A DNA stretch of 64,000 nt from Anaerobutyricum hallii DSM 3353 (GTDB taxonomy: Bacteria > Bacillota > Clostridia > Lachnospirales > Lachnospiraceae), in the NCBI RefSeq assembly GCF_000173975.1, contig NZ_ACEP01000106.1, forward strand, positions 1 to 64,000, read 5' to 3'. Position 1 is the stretch's first letter; the number at the start of each line of letters is the position of its first letter. The notes beneath the pieces were generated by a model. That model worked only from the letters and a program-made list of their open reading frames with translations. It had not been told where the DNA came from and did no database searches. The position numbers and the translations under genes are program-made. Below are positions 25,771 to 34,278 of the stretch, one piece after another.

Positions 25771-25837
25771 GTATTCTCATGGTTCGTCTGTTAGCCTACA
25801 TTCCCCAATAAATTAAATCACACAAAGGAGGAGTTTC

Positions 25838-26401
25838 ATGGATTATTTATCTCATAATGTGGCGGTTAATTTAAAACAGATTCGCCTGTCAAAGGGAATG
25901 AGCCTTGGCGAGGTTGCGGAGCAGACTGGAGTCAGTAAAAGTATGCTCGCTCAGATTGAAAAAGGTACAGCTAATCCCTCTCTTGGCGTACTTGGAAAGA
26001 TTACAAGCGGTCTCCGTATAGAATTTCAGACACTTATTGATCCTCCAAGAGAAGACTTTTGCCTTGTAAGTCCAAAAGAAATTTTTCCTACAAAAGAACT
26101 GGAAGGGCAATATAAAGTCTGGACGTGTTTTCCTTATGAAGATTCTCATTCCGTAGAAGTATATCGGATTGACATAGAACCCGGTGGGGTCTATATGAGT
26201 GGGAGTCATGGAGAAAAAACAAGAGAGTACATTACAGTAACAGAAGGTGTACTTACGATAGAATGTCATGGACATACGCAGACGATTAATAAAGATCAGG
26301 TCTATAAATTTGAGACAGATCAGGCACATATTTATCGGAATGAGGGAGCGGAAATGGTGAGTTGTACTTGTTTCTTTCTTGATTATACTGGGTTGAGATG
26401 A
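25838..26401 (+). CDS. XRE-family regulator with cupin domain
   Basis: A 187-residue regulator. An N-terminal XRE helix-turn-helix (about 8-62, IRLSKGMSLGEVAEQTGVSKSMLAQIEKG) is joined to a C-terminal cupin barrel (about 110-185, with GVYMSGSHGEKTREYITVTEG and a CHGHTQ segment). Regulators of this design (PuuR/SinR-cupin type) often control amine, amino-acid or osmolyte uptake and breakdown. It lies 632 bases after the permease and before the DUF3990 region, and has its own AAAGGAGG site. Confidence 0.87.
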   Translation: MDYLSHNVAVNLKQIRLSKGMSLGEVAEQTGVSKSMLAQIEKGTANPSLGVLGKITSGLRIEFQTLIDPPREDFCLVSPKEIFPTKELEGQYKVWTCFPYEDSHSVEVYRIDIEPGGVYMSGSHGEKTREYITVTEGVLTIECHGHTQTINKDQVYKFETDQAHIYRNEGAEMVSCTCFFLDYTGLR

Positions 26402-26403
26402 TA

Positions 26404-26492
26404 AACAGACGGGCCGCTGAACCCCATAAATCGGCTATCTTCCCTCTTTGGGAACGTCATCTTTACCCAAAAAAAGATTCCGAGAGTGCATT
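26404..26492. repeat. Truncated repeat with AACAGACG start and GAGTGCAT end
   Basis: It starts with AACAGACG (26404-26411), the 5' flank motif of the long-hairpin family. It ends with AAAAAGATTCCGAGAGTGCAT (from 26472), the right end of the leader hairpin at 14620. No full stem could be drawn, so this is read as fused relics of two repeat types. Confidence 0.4.
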
Positions 26493-26498
26493 ATGGTT

Positions 26499-26660
26499 AG
26501 AGCGTGTTTGAAAAATCATTCCAGCAAGCTACACACCCCAATTTACGGTTTATTTTGCCTTCATTCGGTTGCCGTAGCCCGCTACGCCGCCCTCATTCAG
26601 GCGAAATCTCCCGCAAATTGTGATGTACATCTTGCAGAAAGCATTTTTCAAACACGCTCT
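26499..26660 (+). mobile_element. 162-bp MITE, copy 3
   Basis: Perfect 18-base termini as in copy 1, TA on both flanks, and the same length and orientation. It lies immediately after the truncated repeat and before the DUF3990 gene. Confidence 0.85.
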
Positions 26661-26727
26661 AGAGAGGAGGGTGGATTGAGTAGTGTTGTATCAAAACTTA
26701 TTTAAGTAATGTGTTATAAATAAGTTT

Positions 26728-27438
26728 ATGTTGAACTTATATACATTTGCTTTTGCTAAAAATATAAAGATTAATAAATTAAAGGAAATGTTTTGGAGAG
26801 ATGATTTAAAAAAACATGAGAAATTACTTTTTCACGGAGCTAAAAGTAAAATTGATGGGAAGATAGATATTCACAGAGGCAGACATAATAATGATTTTGG
26901 TCAGGGTTTTTATGCAGGAGAAAGTTATGAACAGGCAATATCGTTTGTTTCAGGATTTGAGAATTCATCGGTATATTATATTTGTTTTAATGATGATGAT
27001 CTTACATGTAAAAGATATGAAGTAAATCAAGAGTGGATGATGACAATTGCGTACTATAGAGGTGCGTTAGATGAGTATAAGAATCATCCAGTTATTAAAA
27101 AAAATATAGAACAGTCGAGAGCTTGTGATTACATAATTGCACCAATAGCAGATAATCGTATGTTTCAAATCATTAATTCATTTATTGAAGGAGAACTTAC
27201 AGATGAACAATGTAAACACTGCCTTGCAGCAACAAATCTTGGAATGCAGTATATCTTTGTAAGCGAAAAAGCAGTATCGCAGGCAAAACTTATAGAACGT
27301 TGTTATATTTCGCAAAATGAAAGAAAATACTATAAGAATATACGACTTGAAGAGTCGAAGTTAGGAGCTAATAAAGTAAAATTGGCCAGAAAGCAATATA
27401 GGGGCAAAGGCCGGTACATTGATGAAATTTTGGTGTAA
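26728..27438 (+). CDS. DUF3990-like protein, possible ADP-ribosyltransferase-fold toxin
   Basis: A 236-residue cytosolic protein. The segment LLFHGAK (His36) followed by DFGQGFYAGESYEQAISF (Tyr62 region), and a later FIEGELTDEQ, resembles the DUF3990 family. That family I recall as ADP-ribosyltransferase-like and often paired in toxin-antitoxin operons (recalled, not searched). It is richer in A/T than the flanking metabolic genes, with poor upstream ribosome signals, so the start is uncertain. The partner gene follows after 15 bases. MITE and hairpin repeats upstream fit an accessory locus. Confidence 0.6.
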   Translation: MLNLYTFAFAKNIKINKLKEMFWRDDLKKHEKLLFHGAKSKIDGKIDIHRGRHNNDFGQGFYAGESYEQAISFVSGFENSSVYYICFNDDDLTCKRYEVNQEWMMTIAYYRGALDEYKNHPVIKKNIEQSRACDYIIAPIADNRMFQIINSFIEGELTDEQCKHCLAATNLGMQYIFVSEKAVSQAKLIERCYISQNERKYYKNIRLEESKLGANKVKLARKQYRGKGRYIDEILV

Positions 27439-27453
27439 GGAAGTGGATAATGT

Positions 27454-27942
27454 ATGAAAAAGATAGATAGGGATGGTTTGCTTTTATGTGAACTTCAGGC
27501 AACAGCCTTTGAAAATTCTATAGATAAAATGGATTCAAGTTCTGAGATTTTTATTAGAAGATTTATGAAAAGTAATATAGCCAAAAGAATGGATGACGAA
27601 TCAATCCTTGAAAGTAATCTTCAGGCAAATGATATTTTACAGTTAGTGGATGAGGAATATGGAGTTTCACATTATGGAACGGTAAAATATACTCATAATG
27701 AGATGTACTGGATTGGATACATCTATAGATATTTTGCAATTACCTACGAATTCACATCAGCACGAGTTTATAAAATCATAAAACCTAAAGAATTACGGGA
27801 ATTATTTTTGCCATATCATACATTAGACCCATCTCAGGCTATTGAAAGAATATTAGAAGCAAAAGGATTATTACTTGATGAAGAAGCAGAGCTACAGCGA
27901 CAGTACGAGATATTCAGAAAAATAAGGATGGGTTCAAAATGA
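27454..27942 (+). CDS. Uncharacterised partner of the DUF3990-like gene
   Basis: A 162-residue soluble, acidic protein with no signal or membrane segment. It contains a helical N-terminal part (ELQATAFENSIDKM, similar in feel to small antitoxin partners), a central EEYGVSHYGTVKYTHNEMYWIGYIYRYF stretch, and a helical C-terminus. I do not recognise the family. It is in operon with the DUF3990-like gene, 15 bases apart, and is followed by a terminator, so it is a reasonable antitoxin or immunity candidate. Confidence 0.5.
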   Translation: MKKIDRDGLLLCELQATAFENSIDKMDSSSEIFIRRFMKSNIAKRMDDESILESNLQANDILQLVDEEYGVSHYGTVKYTHNEMYWIGYIYRYFAITYEFTSARVYKIIKPKELRELFLPYHTLDPSQAIERILEAKGLLLDEEAELQRQYEIFRKIRMGSK

Positions 27943-28044
27943 TTTCATCTACTTTATTAGTAACTTGACTTTTGAAGAACCGCCAAGCTTATTTTGCCTG
28001 CTCCATTAGCAATTTGATTTTTGCCCCAACAAACAGAAACTAAA

Positions 28045-28075
28045 AAAGAAGCCCTTATAATAAGGGCTTCTTTTT
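28045..28075. terminator. Bidirectional terminator between convergent genes
   Basis: AAAGAAGCCCTTA pairs perfectly with TAAGGGCTTCTTT around a 3-base loop, with A/T runs on both sides. It can end the plus-strand toxin-pair operon and the minus-strand gene at 28108. Confidence 0.88.
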
Positions 28076-28107
28076 AGGTTCGTCTGTCTGTTCACACAAA
28101 AACAAAC

Positions 28108-28566
28108 TTATTTAGTAGTCATATCATCTGCCTTCTTACGAAGCTTAGCCATCATTCCCTTTTTCTCTGGTTTTGGAACCGGAGCTTTACGGAAGTTATT
28201 GATACTTGTGATGTAGATACCGCTGATCATTGCTTTAATCTCAGCTTTTACTGGAATTAAATCGTATACATTTTCATCAGCGATAAGGCTTGTAACCTTA
28301 GGTCCGATCTTAGCCTTTACTACAGGTACTTTTGCGCGGCGGGCTCTCTTTGGAGTCTGGTCAATTACAATCTGTGGAAGACCGGAATCTTTTAAAGGGA
28401 GTCTCTTTTTATCTATTACCAGCATAGTAACCGGAGTAGCGGCGCTAAATAACTGTTCTTTTTGTTCTTGTTGTTCTTTCTGAAGCTTGGAACCTTTGTA
28501 ATAAAGGAATCCGAGAATGGCGAGTGCAACTAAAAGGATAATTGCAAAAACAATCCATGGGTTCAT
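28108..28566 (-). CDS. Bitopic membrane protein of unknown function
   Basis: A 152-residue protein with one N-terminal membrane helix (about residues 4-25), a short Gln/Glu-rich segment, a compact middle domain (about 42-125) and a very basic tail. I do not recognise the family. The middle part has a VTMLVIDKKRLPLKDSGLPQ pattern followed by Ala/Val-rich strands. It has a good GGAGGA site and is transcribed opposite to the toxin pair. Confidence 0.6.
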   Translation of the reverse strand: MNPWIVFAIILLVALAILGFLYYKGSKLQKEQQEQKEQLFSAATPVTMLVIDKKRLPLKDSGLPQIVIDQTPKRARRAKVPVVKAKIGPKVTSLIADENVYDLIPVKAEIKAMISGIYITSINNFRKAPVPKPEKKGMMAKLRKKADDMTTK

Positions 28567-28771
28567 AATATTCCTCCTATTCTTTCTTTTTTTGATAACA
28601 CAAATTTCATTCTAACATTATTTACGTTAATTGAAAAGAAAAAATTACGGTTTTATGCTACTTTTTCGTATAAATAAGCTTTTTAAAGCTGGTTACTACT
28701 GGGTAAGCATAATCTTTGATCGTTTTTTTAGTATTGCATCCAGATTAATATAATAATCTGGATGTGATTTG

Positions 28772-29497
28772 TTACTGTTGAGCTGCCAGCATATCCTCAA
28801 TAGCTTTCTTAACATACTCGCCAGCAAATTTCTTCTCAGCCGCAGGAAGGTCAGAAAACTTGAATGGCTTGCCAAAAGAAATTGTTACATGCGAAGGATA
28901 AACACGAAGTCCCGGATTATTTTCAAAGATGTCGCGTGTGCCGGTGATGGCAACAGGAACAACAGGTGCTTTGGCTCTTTGTGCCATTTTCAGGCTGCCG
29001 CCCTTGAATTCTCCAAGTTCGCCGGTTGTACTTCTTGTGCCTTCTGGATAGATGCACATGGAGTACCCTTCTTTTAAATAGTCTACACCTTCAAGAATTG
29101 TCTGTAATCCTTTACGCACATCGCTGCGGTCTAAGAACAGACAGTGGATGCACTTCATCCAGGAAGAAAGTCCGGGAATCTTTCCGAGACTGTCTTTTGC
29201 AACGAAGCCTACACCGCCGGGAATAGTAGCACCTGTAACGATGATGTCAAAGTAACTGCTGTGGTTTCCGACAAAGAGTGAAGCTTCATCCGGGATATTT
29301 TCCAGTCCATTTACCTCTATGGTAACACCGGATATTTTCAAAAGATGCTTAAATACTTTCTGAACTTGCTCCTGTGCAATGCGAGAAGCTTCCTGTGGAT
29401 CCGTCTTCTCCAGCTTTTTTAAACGAGCCCGCATTGGGGTCGTAAATATTAAATAGAAAAATACATAAACTGCAATGCAGATAGAACGAAAAGTCAT
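28772..29497 (-). CDS. plsC: 1-acyl-sn-glycerol-3-phosphate acyltransferase
   Basis: A 241-residue membrane-associated acyltransferase that makes phosphatidic acid. Visible motifs are NHSSYFD (the HxxxxD catalytic motif, about 78-84), a middle LFLDRSD, YPEGTRS (about 150-156) and a VPVAITGT block. An N-terminal hydrophobic stretch (about 5-20) anchors it. It lies directly downstream of malQ on the same strand with a gap of about 23 bases. Part of that gap, including its AAAGGGGG ribosome site, derives from a MITE-like terminus. Confidence 0.9.
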   Translation of the reverse strand: MTFRSICIAVYVFFYLIFTTPMRARLKKLEKTDPQEASRIAQEQVQKVFKHLLKISGVTIEVNGLENIPDEASLFVGNHSSYFDIIVTGATIPGGVGFVAKDSLGKIPGLSSWMKCIHCLFLDRSDVRKGLQTILEGVDYLKEGYSMCIYPEGTRSTTGELGEFKGGSLKMAQRAKAPVVPVAITGTRDIFENNPGLRVYPSHVTISFGKPFKFSDLPAAEKKFAGEYVKKAIEDMLAAQQ

Positions 29498-29506
29498 AAT
29501 TTCCCC

Positions 29507-29523
29507 CTTTCAAACACACTCTA
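29507..29523. mobile_element. Solo MITE terminus forming the malQ stop codon
   Basis: On the minus strand the sequence after the last malQ codon reads TAGAGTGTGTTTGAAAG, a near match to the MITE left end TAGAGCGTGTTTGAAAA. The TAG stop of malQ is therefore the TA-G of the element. The rest of the element is missing. Confidence 0.55.
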
Positions 29524-31032
29524 GCGTCCGTAAAGTTTTGTCACATCATAAAGGCGTTTTGCAACATCGCTTGTAAGAAGTTCCTTCTTCATGCGGTAAG
29601 CCCAGTTGCCGTCTGCTTTTCCTGGTGTATTCATGCGACAGTCACTTCCCTGGCAGAATAAATCCTGAACAGGAATGATCGCAAAACGTGCAGGAGAACC
29701 GAAACAGGTGCGGATGAAGTCCCAGCTAACCTGCGAAGCGTCTGTATTCATGTAGCGGCGTACTTTATCGCGGGCTTTCTCAGATGCGGTTGCATACCAG
29801 CCTGTAGTTGTGTCGTTGTCGTGAGTTCCTGTATAGCATACGCAGTTATATGGCTGATTATAAGGAAGATAATTGCTGTCTTCGTCCTCAAATGCAAACT
29901 GAAGAATCTTCATGCCTGGTAATCCAAACTTGTCGCGTAATGCGCGTACATCATCGGTAATGATACCAAGATCTTCTGCGATAATTGGAGGTTCTTCTCC
30001 AAAAGTCTTAATTAATACTTCAAAGAATTCATCCTTTGGTCCGTCAACCCATTTACCATTTAAAGCAGTTTCAGAGTCGGCAGGAATCTCCCAGTAACTT
30101 TCTAAACCACGGAAATGATCAATGCGGACGATGTCGCTTAATAAGAACTGTGTTTTGAAACGTTCCATCCACCATTCGTAATTAGTCTTTTTGTGGTATT
30201 TCCAGTCATAAAGAGGATTGCCCCATAACTGACCTGTTGCGCTGAAATAGTCTGGTGGTACTCCGGCTACAACAGTAGGAAATCCATCGGAATCTACCTG
30301 GAACAGTCTTGGCTCAGCCCATACATCAGCACTATCGCCGGAAACAAAGATAGGAATATCTCCGATTAAAAGAATATCTCGCTCGTTAGCGTAGGCCTTT
30401 AACTGGCTCCACTGACGGCAAAATGTCCACTGAAGAAACTTCTCATAAAGAATCTCATCTTCAAACTCACGCTCAATAACAGCTTTCTGGGACTTTGTAG
30501 GTTTACGGTATTTCTTCTCCCACTCTAACCAGTGAGCGCCGCCTTTGGACTTCTTGATTGCCATAAACATTGCATAATCATCAAGCCAGTGTGCGCTCTT
30601 ACAAAACAGTGCAAGCTCAGATTTTAACGGATTATCCTCTGGAAGTTCTTTAAAGCGGGCAAATGCTTTCTTAAAGAGTTCTTCTTTATATTCTCCTACA
30701 GCAGCGAAATCTACTTCCTCGTCTGAAAAGTGAGGAACATTACTTAAATCAGCGTCTGTGAGAAGTCCTTCATCTTTCAGAAGTTCAGGGCTGATTAACA
30801 ATGGCTGTCCTGCAAAAGAGGAAAAGCACTGATAAGGACTGTTATGTCCGCCAGTAGGTCCAAGCGGAAGAGTCTGCCATAAATGCTGGCCGGATTCCTG
30901 TAAGAAATCTACGAAACGGTATGCTTCTGGGCCTAAGTCTCCAATACCAAACTTTCCTGGTAAAGAAGTTGGGTGAACTAAGATACCGGAAAGACGGCGC
31001 ATTCTTTTTAAAAGTGAAAATTTATCGTTCAT
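29521..31032 (-). CDS. malQ: 4-alpha-glucanotransferase (amylomaltase)
   Basis: A 503-residue GH77 enzyme that rearranges maltodextrins. The start RRLSGILVHPTSLPGKFGIGDLG is family-typical. The catalytic nucleophile lies in VRIDHFRGL (about 306-314), the acid in IIAEDLGII (about 352-360), and a TGTHDNDTTTGW motif at about 405. The complete length matches bacterial MalQ. It is upstream of plsC in a two-gene minus-strand unit and divergent from the LacI operon. It is probably used for starch or glycogen breakdown. Confidence 0.93.
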   Translation of the reverse strand: MNDKFSLLKRMRRLSGILVHPTSLPGKFGIGDLGPEAYRFVDFLQESGQHLWQTLPLGPTGGHNSPYQCFSSFAGQPLLISPELLKDEGLLTDADLSNVPHFSDEEVDFAAVGEYKEELFKKAFARFKELPEDNPLKSELALFCKSAHWLDDYAMFMAIKKSKGGAHWLEWEKKYRKPTKSQKAVIEREFEDEILYEKFLQWTFCRQWSQLKAYANERDILLIGDIPIFVSGDSADVWAEPRLFQVDSDGFPTVVAGVPPDYFSATGQLWGNPLYDWKYHKKTNYEWWMERFKTQFLLSDIVRIDHFRGLESYWEIPADSETALNGKWVDGPKDEFFEVLIKTFGEEPPIIAEDLGIITDDVRALRDKFGLPGMKILQFAFEDEDSNYLPYNQPYNCVCYTGTHDNDTTTGWYATASEKARDKVRRYMNTDASQVSWDFIRTCFGSPARFAIIPVQDLFCQGSDCRMNTPGKADGNWAYRMKKELLTSDVAKRLYDVTKLYGR

Positions 31033-31132
31033 ACGAACCTCCCTTAAACTAAGTAGTACTGATAAATATTATACTGAATTTTGACAAAAATCGCAATGAT
31101 TGATGAATGGAATTTGTCAAAGGAAAAGAGAC

Positions 31133-31261
31133 GCCTCCGAAGAGAGGATAACCCCTATATTTGTGACTTTAGTCGCGGCGGTTTGAATGTTCGCTTCACG
31201 CGCTTACATTCAAACCTTGCTTCGAGGCCACAAATATAGGGGCTATCCTCTCTTTGGAGGC
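31133..31261 (+). repeat. Long hairpin element H5
   Basis: The outer arms of 33 bases (GCCTCC...TTTGTG with CACAAA...GGAGGC) pair except for two positions. The core is the clearest in the window: GTGACTTTAGTCGCGGCGG, inner stem GGTTTGAATGT/ACATTCAAACC, loop TCGCTTCACGCGCTT, then TTGCTTCGAGGCCAC. It lies between divergent malQ and lacI-type genes, and a CGTCTGTT motif follows at 31352. Confidence 0.88.
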
Positions 31262-31595
31262 TGACTTTGGCTGGGAAGGTGCAAATTGTCATTTGTGCTG
31301 GGAATTTGAGGGAGAGGGTAGAAGTCTTCTGCTTATAAGGGTTTGTTGGTTCGTCTGTTTATTTGCCAAACCTGCCAATTCCTTCAGTTAAATAAAACCC
31401 TAAAATTTTCAGAAAAACAGCATCTAAATGTTCATATAAAATATTTATATAAATATTTAGATGTCAAAATGTTTAAAAAGAATGAAATTGGAAAAAAGAT
31501 GCAAAAATCATTGTGAAGTTGCATAAAATATGCATTCTACATATAGTTATATTTCACATATTTGATTTTTTCTACTTCTTTTTAACAAAAAGTTA

Positions 31596-31624
31596 TTGAA
31601 AAAGTTATGTAAAAATTTTATAAT
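31596..31624 (+). promoter_or_regulatory. Promoter of the LacI-isomerase transcript
   Basis: TTGAAA (31596-31601) and TATAAT (31619-31624) are spaced by 17 bases, 25 bases before the start codon. Confidence 0.65.
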
Positions 31625-31648
31625 GAACACAGCAAGGAGGAGTGAGAC

Positions 31649-32674
31649 ATGAAAGCCAGTATAAAACAGATTAGTGAGATTACAGGCTTTTCTCCGGCGA
31701 CCATTTCGAATGCGCTGAATCACAAAAAAGGTGTGAATCAGAAGACCGCAGAAAGAATCTTTCAGGTAGCGAAGGAGATTGGATATATCTCAGAGAATAA
31801 AATTACAAAAATAAAACTGGTTATCTACAAGAGAAATGGGTTGATTATTGATGATTCCCCGTTCTTTCCTATTTTATTGAAGGGTGTAGAGAATGAGTGC
31901 CGGGTTTCTGGATATGAGATGGTTATATGTAATGTAGACCGTAACGATCCAGATTATGAGGAACAGGTAAAGCTGATTCTGAATGATACCTCTTCTGCGA
32001 TACTTTTGCTTGGAACAGAGATGATGGATGAGGACTTTCCTCTATATATGAGTGGAAATTGTCCGATGGTGCTGTTGGATTGCTGGAGTTCGAATTACTC
32101 TGTGAATGCCGTACTTATTAATAATGCAGATTCTGCGGTGACGGCAGTTCAGTACCTTATTAATAAGGGACACAGAGAAATAGGATATCTCAGAGGAAGA
32201 TTTCGAATCAAGGCATTTACTTCCCGGTGTGCGGGATACAGCAGAGCACTTTCCAAGAATAACATTGAGTTAAACAGCCAGTATATTTTCACAGTGAGTA
32301 CCACGATGGATGGGGCTTACAAAGATATGAAGGAATATCTGGCAAAGGGAGCGAAGATGCCGACCGCATTTTTTGCAGATGATGACATGATAGCTCTTGG
32401 ATGTATCAAGGCTTTTCAGGAAGCAGGATACAGAGTACCGGAAGATATTTCGGTCGCTTCATTTGATGATCTTCCGTTCTGCGAGATTTCTTCACCGCGA
32501 CTGACGACGATCAAAGTATTTAAATACGAGATGGGCCAGATTGCAGTCAGACGATTGATAGAAGTCATGAAGGACGGCGGTAAAATAAATACAAAGACAC
32601 AGGTATGTACGGAGTTTGTAGAGCGCGACAGCGTAATTGATTTAAACTCCGCCTCAAAAGAAGGAGGAAATTAG
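31649..32674 (+). CDS. LacI-family transcriptional regulator
   Basis: A 341-residue repressor with an N-terminal helix-turn-helix (IKQISEITGFSPATISNALNH, about 4-24) and hinge. A periplasmic-binding-type sensor domain follows (about 58-330), with GRFRIKAFTSRCAGYSRAL and AFFADDDMIALGCIKAF. It lies 4 bases before the isomerase gene and so is the first gene of the catabolic operon. It presumably senses the sugar or its phosphate and controls the isomerase, transketolase, kinase and ABC transporter genes. Confidence 0.9.
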   Translation: MKASIKQISEITGFSPATISNALNHKKGVNQKTAERIFQVAKEIGYISENKITKIKLVIYKRNGLIIDDSPFFPILLKGVENECRVSGYEMVICNVDRNDPDYEEQVKLILNDTSSAILLLGTEMMDEDFPLYMSGNCPMVLLDCWSSNYSVNAVLINNADSAVTAVQYLINKGHREIGYLRGRFRIKAFTSRCAGYSRALSKNNIELNSQYIFTVSTTMDGAYKDMKEYLAKGAKMPTAFFADDDMIALGCIKAFQEAGYRVPEDISVASFDDLPFCEISSPRLTTIKVFKYEMGQIAVRRLIEVMKDGGKINTKTQVCTEFVERDSVIDLNSASKEGGN

Positions 32675-32677
32675 AGG

Positions 32678-34096
32678 ATGGATAAGGTAGTACTTGGTTT
32701 TGCACCAACAAGAAGAGCAATTTTTTCAGCACCAGCAGCTGTAGTATATCGAGGATTAACAGCAAAGAGATTAAAAGAGTTAAATGTAGATTTCGTAGAT
32801 ATTGACGATGTAAATGATGAAGGTCTTCTCTATGATGACGCTGGAATGGAAAAAATCTACGAAAAGTTTAGAGATGCAAAAGTAGATGGTTTATTCGTTC
32901 CTCACTGTAACTTCGGTACAGAATACGAAGTATGCCGCCTGGCTAAGAAGTTAAATGTTCCTGTTTTATTATGGGGACCAAGAGACGAATGTCCAGATGA
33001 GAACGGTATGCGTCTTCGTGACAGCCAGTGTGGATTATTTGCAACAGGTAAAGTTTTAAGAAGATTCGGAATTCCATTTACATATTTAAAGAACTGCAAC
33101 CTTGAAGATGAGTGCTTCGCAGAAGGAATTGACCGTTTCTTAAGAGTTTGTAACGTAGTAAAAGCGTTCCGTAACACAAGAGTTCTTCAGATTTCCACAA
33201 GACCATTTGATTTCTGGTCAACAATGTGCAACGAAGGCGAATTACTTGAGAAGTTTGGAATTCAGCTTTCCCCAATCCCAATGCCAGAATTAACTCAGGC
33301 AATGAAAGATGTAAAGGAGAATTCTCCAGAAGAGATTAAAGAAGTAACAGATTACTGCCGTGAGAAAATGTGCATCAAAGTTACACCAGAACAGCTTGAT
33401 AACGTAGCAGCATTAAAGATTGCTATGACAAGATTAGGAAAGAAATACGGATGTAACTGTGGAGCGATTCAGTGCTGGAACGCACTTCAGGATGAAATCG
33501 GAATCATGCCATGTGCAGCAAATGCACTTTGCAATGATGAGGGATTCCCAATCGCATGCGAGACAGATATCCACGGAACAATCACTTCTGTATTAGTAGA
33601 GGCTGCAGCAATGGGAGAGACAAGATCTTTCTTCGCTGACTGGACAGTTCGTCATCCATATAATGACAACGCAGAGCTTTTACAGCACTGTGGTCCATGG
33701 CCAATCTCCATCGCCAAAGAAAAACCAACGATCGACACACCAGTTGCATTCGATTGTTCTGGTTCCTTAATGGCACAGGCAAAAGACGGAGAACACATTT
33801 CCTTAGTACGTTTTGACGGAGATAACGGAGAATACTCCTTACTTCTTGGAAACGCTAAGACAGTAGATGGTCCTTATACAAAAGGTACCTATATGTGGGT
33901 TGAAGTTGAGAACCTTGACCGCTTAGAAGATAAACTCGTTCAGGGACCTTACATCCACCACTGCGTAGGTGTTCATCAGGATGTTGTACCTGTATTATAC
34001 GAAGCATGTAAGTACATCGGTGTTACACCAGACTTATATGACCCAATCGAGGAAAAAGTAAAAGCTATCATCCGCGGTGAAAAGGTAGAAAAATAA
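32678..34096 (+). CDS. L-fucose/L-arabinose isomerase-fold sugar isomerase
   Basis: A 472-residue protein of the FucI/AraA fold superfamily. It has the N-terminal PTRRAIFS region and FVPHCNFGTEYEVCRLAKKL. A middle segment with catalytic Glu and Asp candidates follows (CETDIHGTITSVLVEAAAMGE, about 300-320, and FADWTVRHP, about 325). The C-terminus has HHCVGVHQDVVPVL. Such enzymes interconvert aldose and ketose sugars with a divalent metal. The operon partners (FGGY kinase and split transketolase) suggest aldose to ketose to ketose phosphate to transketolase cleavage, the same logic as the D-apiose transketolase route. The sugar itself is not determined. Confidence 0.78.
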   Translation: MDKVVLGFAPTRRAIFSAPAAVVYRGLTAKRLKELNVDFVDIDDVNDEGLLYDDAGMEKIYEKFRDAKVDGLFVPHCNFGTEYEVCRLAKKLNVPVLLWGPRDECPDENGMRLRDSQCGLFATGKVLRRFGIPFTYLKNCNLEDECFAEGIDRFLRVCNVVKAFRNTRVLQISTRPFDFWSTMCNEGELLEKFGIQLSPIPMPELTQAMKDVKENSPEEIKEVTDYCREKMCIKVTPEQLDNVAALKIAMTRLGKKYGCNCGAIQCWNALQDEIGIMPCAANALCNDEGFPIACETDIHGTITSVLVEAAAMGETRSFFADWTVRHPYNDNAELLQHCGPWPISIAKEKPTIDTPVAFDCSGSLMAQAKDGEHISLVRFDGDNGEYSLLLGNAKTVDGPYTKGTYMWVEVENLDRLEDKLVQGPYIHHCVGVHQDVVPVLYEACKYIGVTPDLYDPIEEKVKAIIRGEKVEK

Positions 34097-34125
34097 TTAG
34101 TAGTTTAAGTTAACAATTGTAATTT

Positions 34126-34245
34126 GATAACTATTCAGATTCGGATAATTTTTGAATGATGTTTACATGAAAAATATATAAAAAATATATAGCGAAGCAA
34201 ACTTATTTGCAAAAGAGCATAAAAGATGAACTCTGAATAGTTATC
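34126..34245. repeat. Inverted repeat with GATAACTATTCAGA ends
   Basis: A 14-base arm GATAACTATTCAGA (34126-34139) is perfectly repeated in inverse at 34232-34245, with a 92-base A/T-rich interior including an AAATATATA/TATATATAG pair. The motif CTGAATAGTTA also occurs at about 22970 and a related AACTATTTAG at about 46902. A small MITE-like element or operon-internal control site is possible. Confidence 0.5.
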
Positions 34246-34278
34246 GCATTTATTTACATTTATATAGGAGGCATAAAA

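Noticed and set aside
26448..26705. Open frames across MITE copies (also at 49373-49618 and 53942-54136) that encode similar peptides
   Set aside because: The similarity is due to the MITE DNA itself. The frames begin in flanking sequence, lack ribosome sites and include the terminal repeats, so they are not a protein family.
28736..28762. Hairpin CATCCAGATTA/TAATCTGGATG downstream of plsC as a terminator
   Set aside because: The stem is good, but no T-run follows on the minus strand, so termination is not supported.
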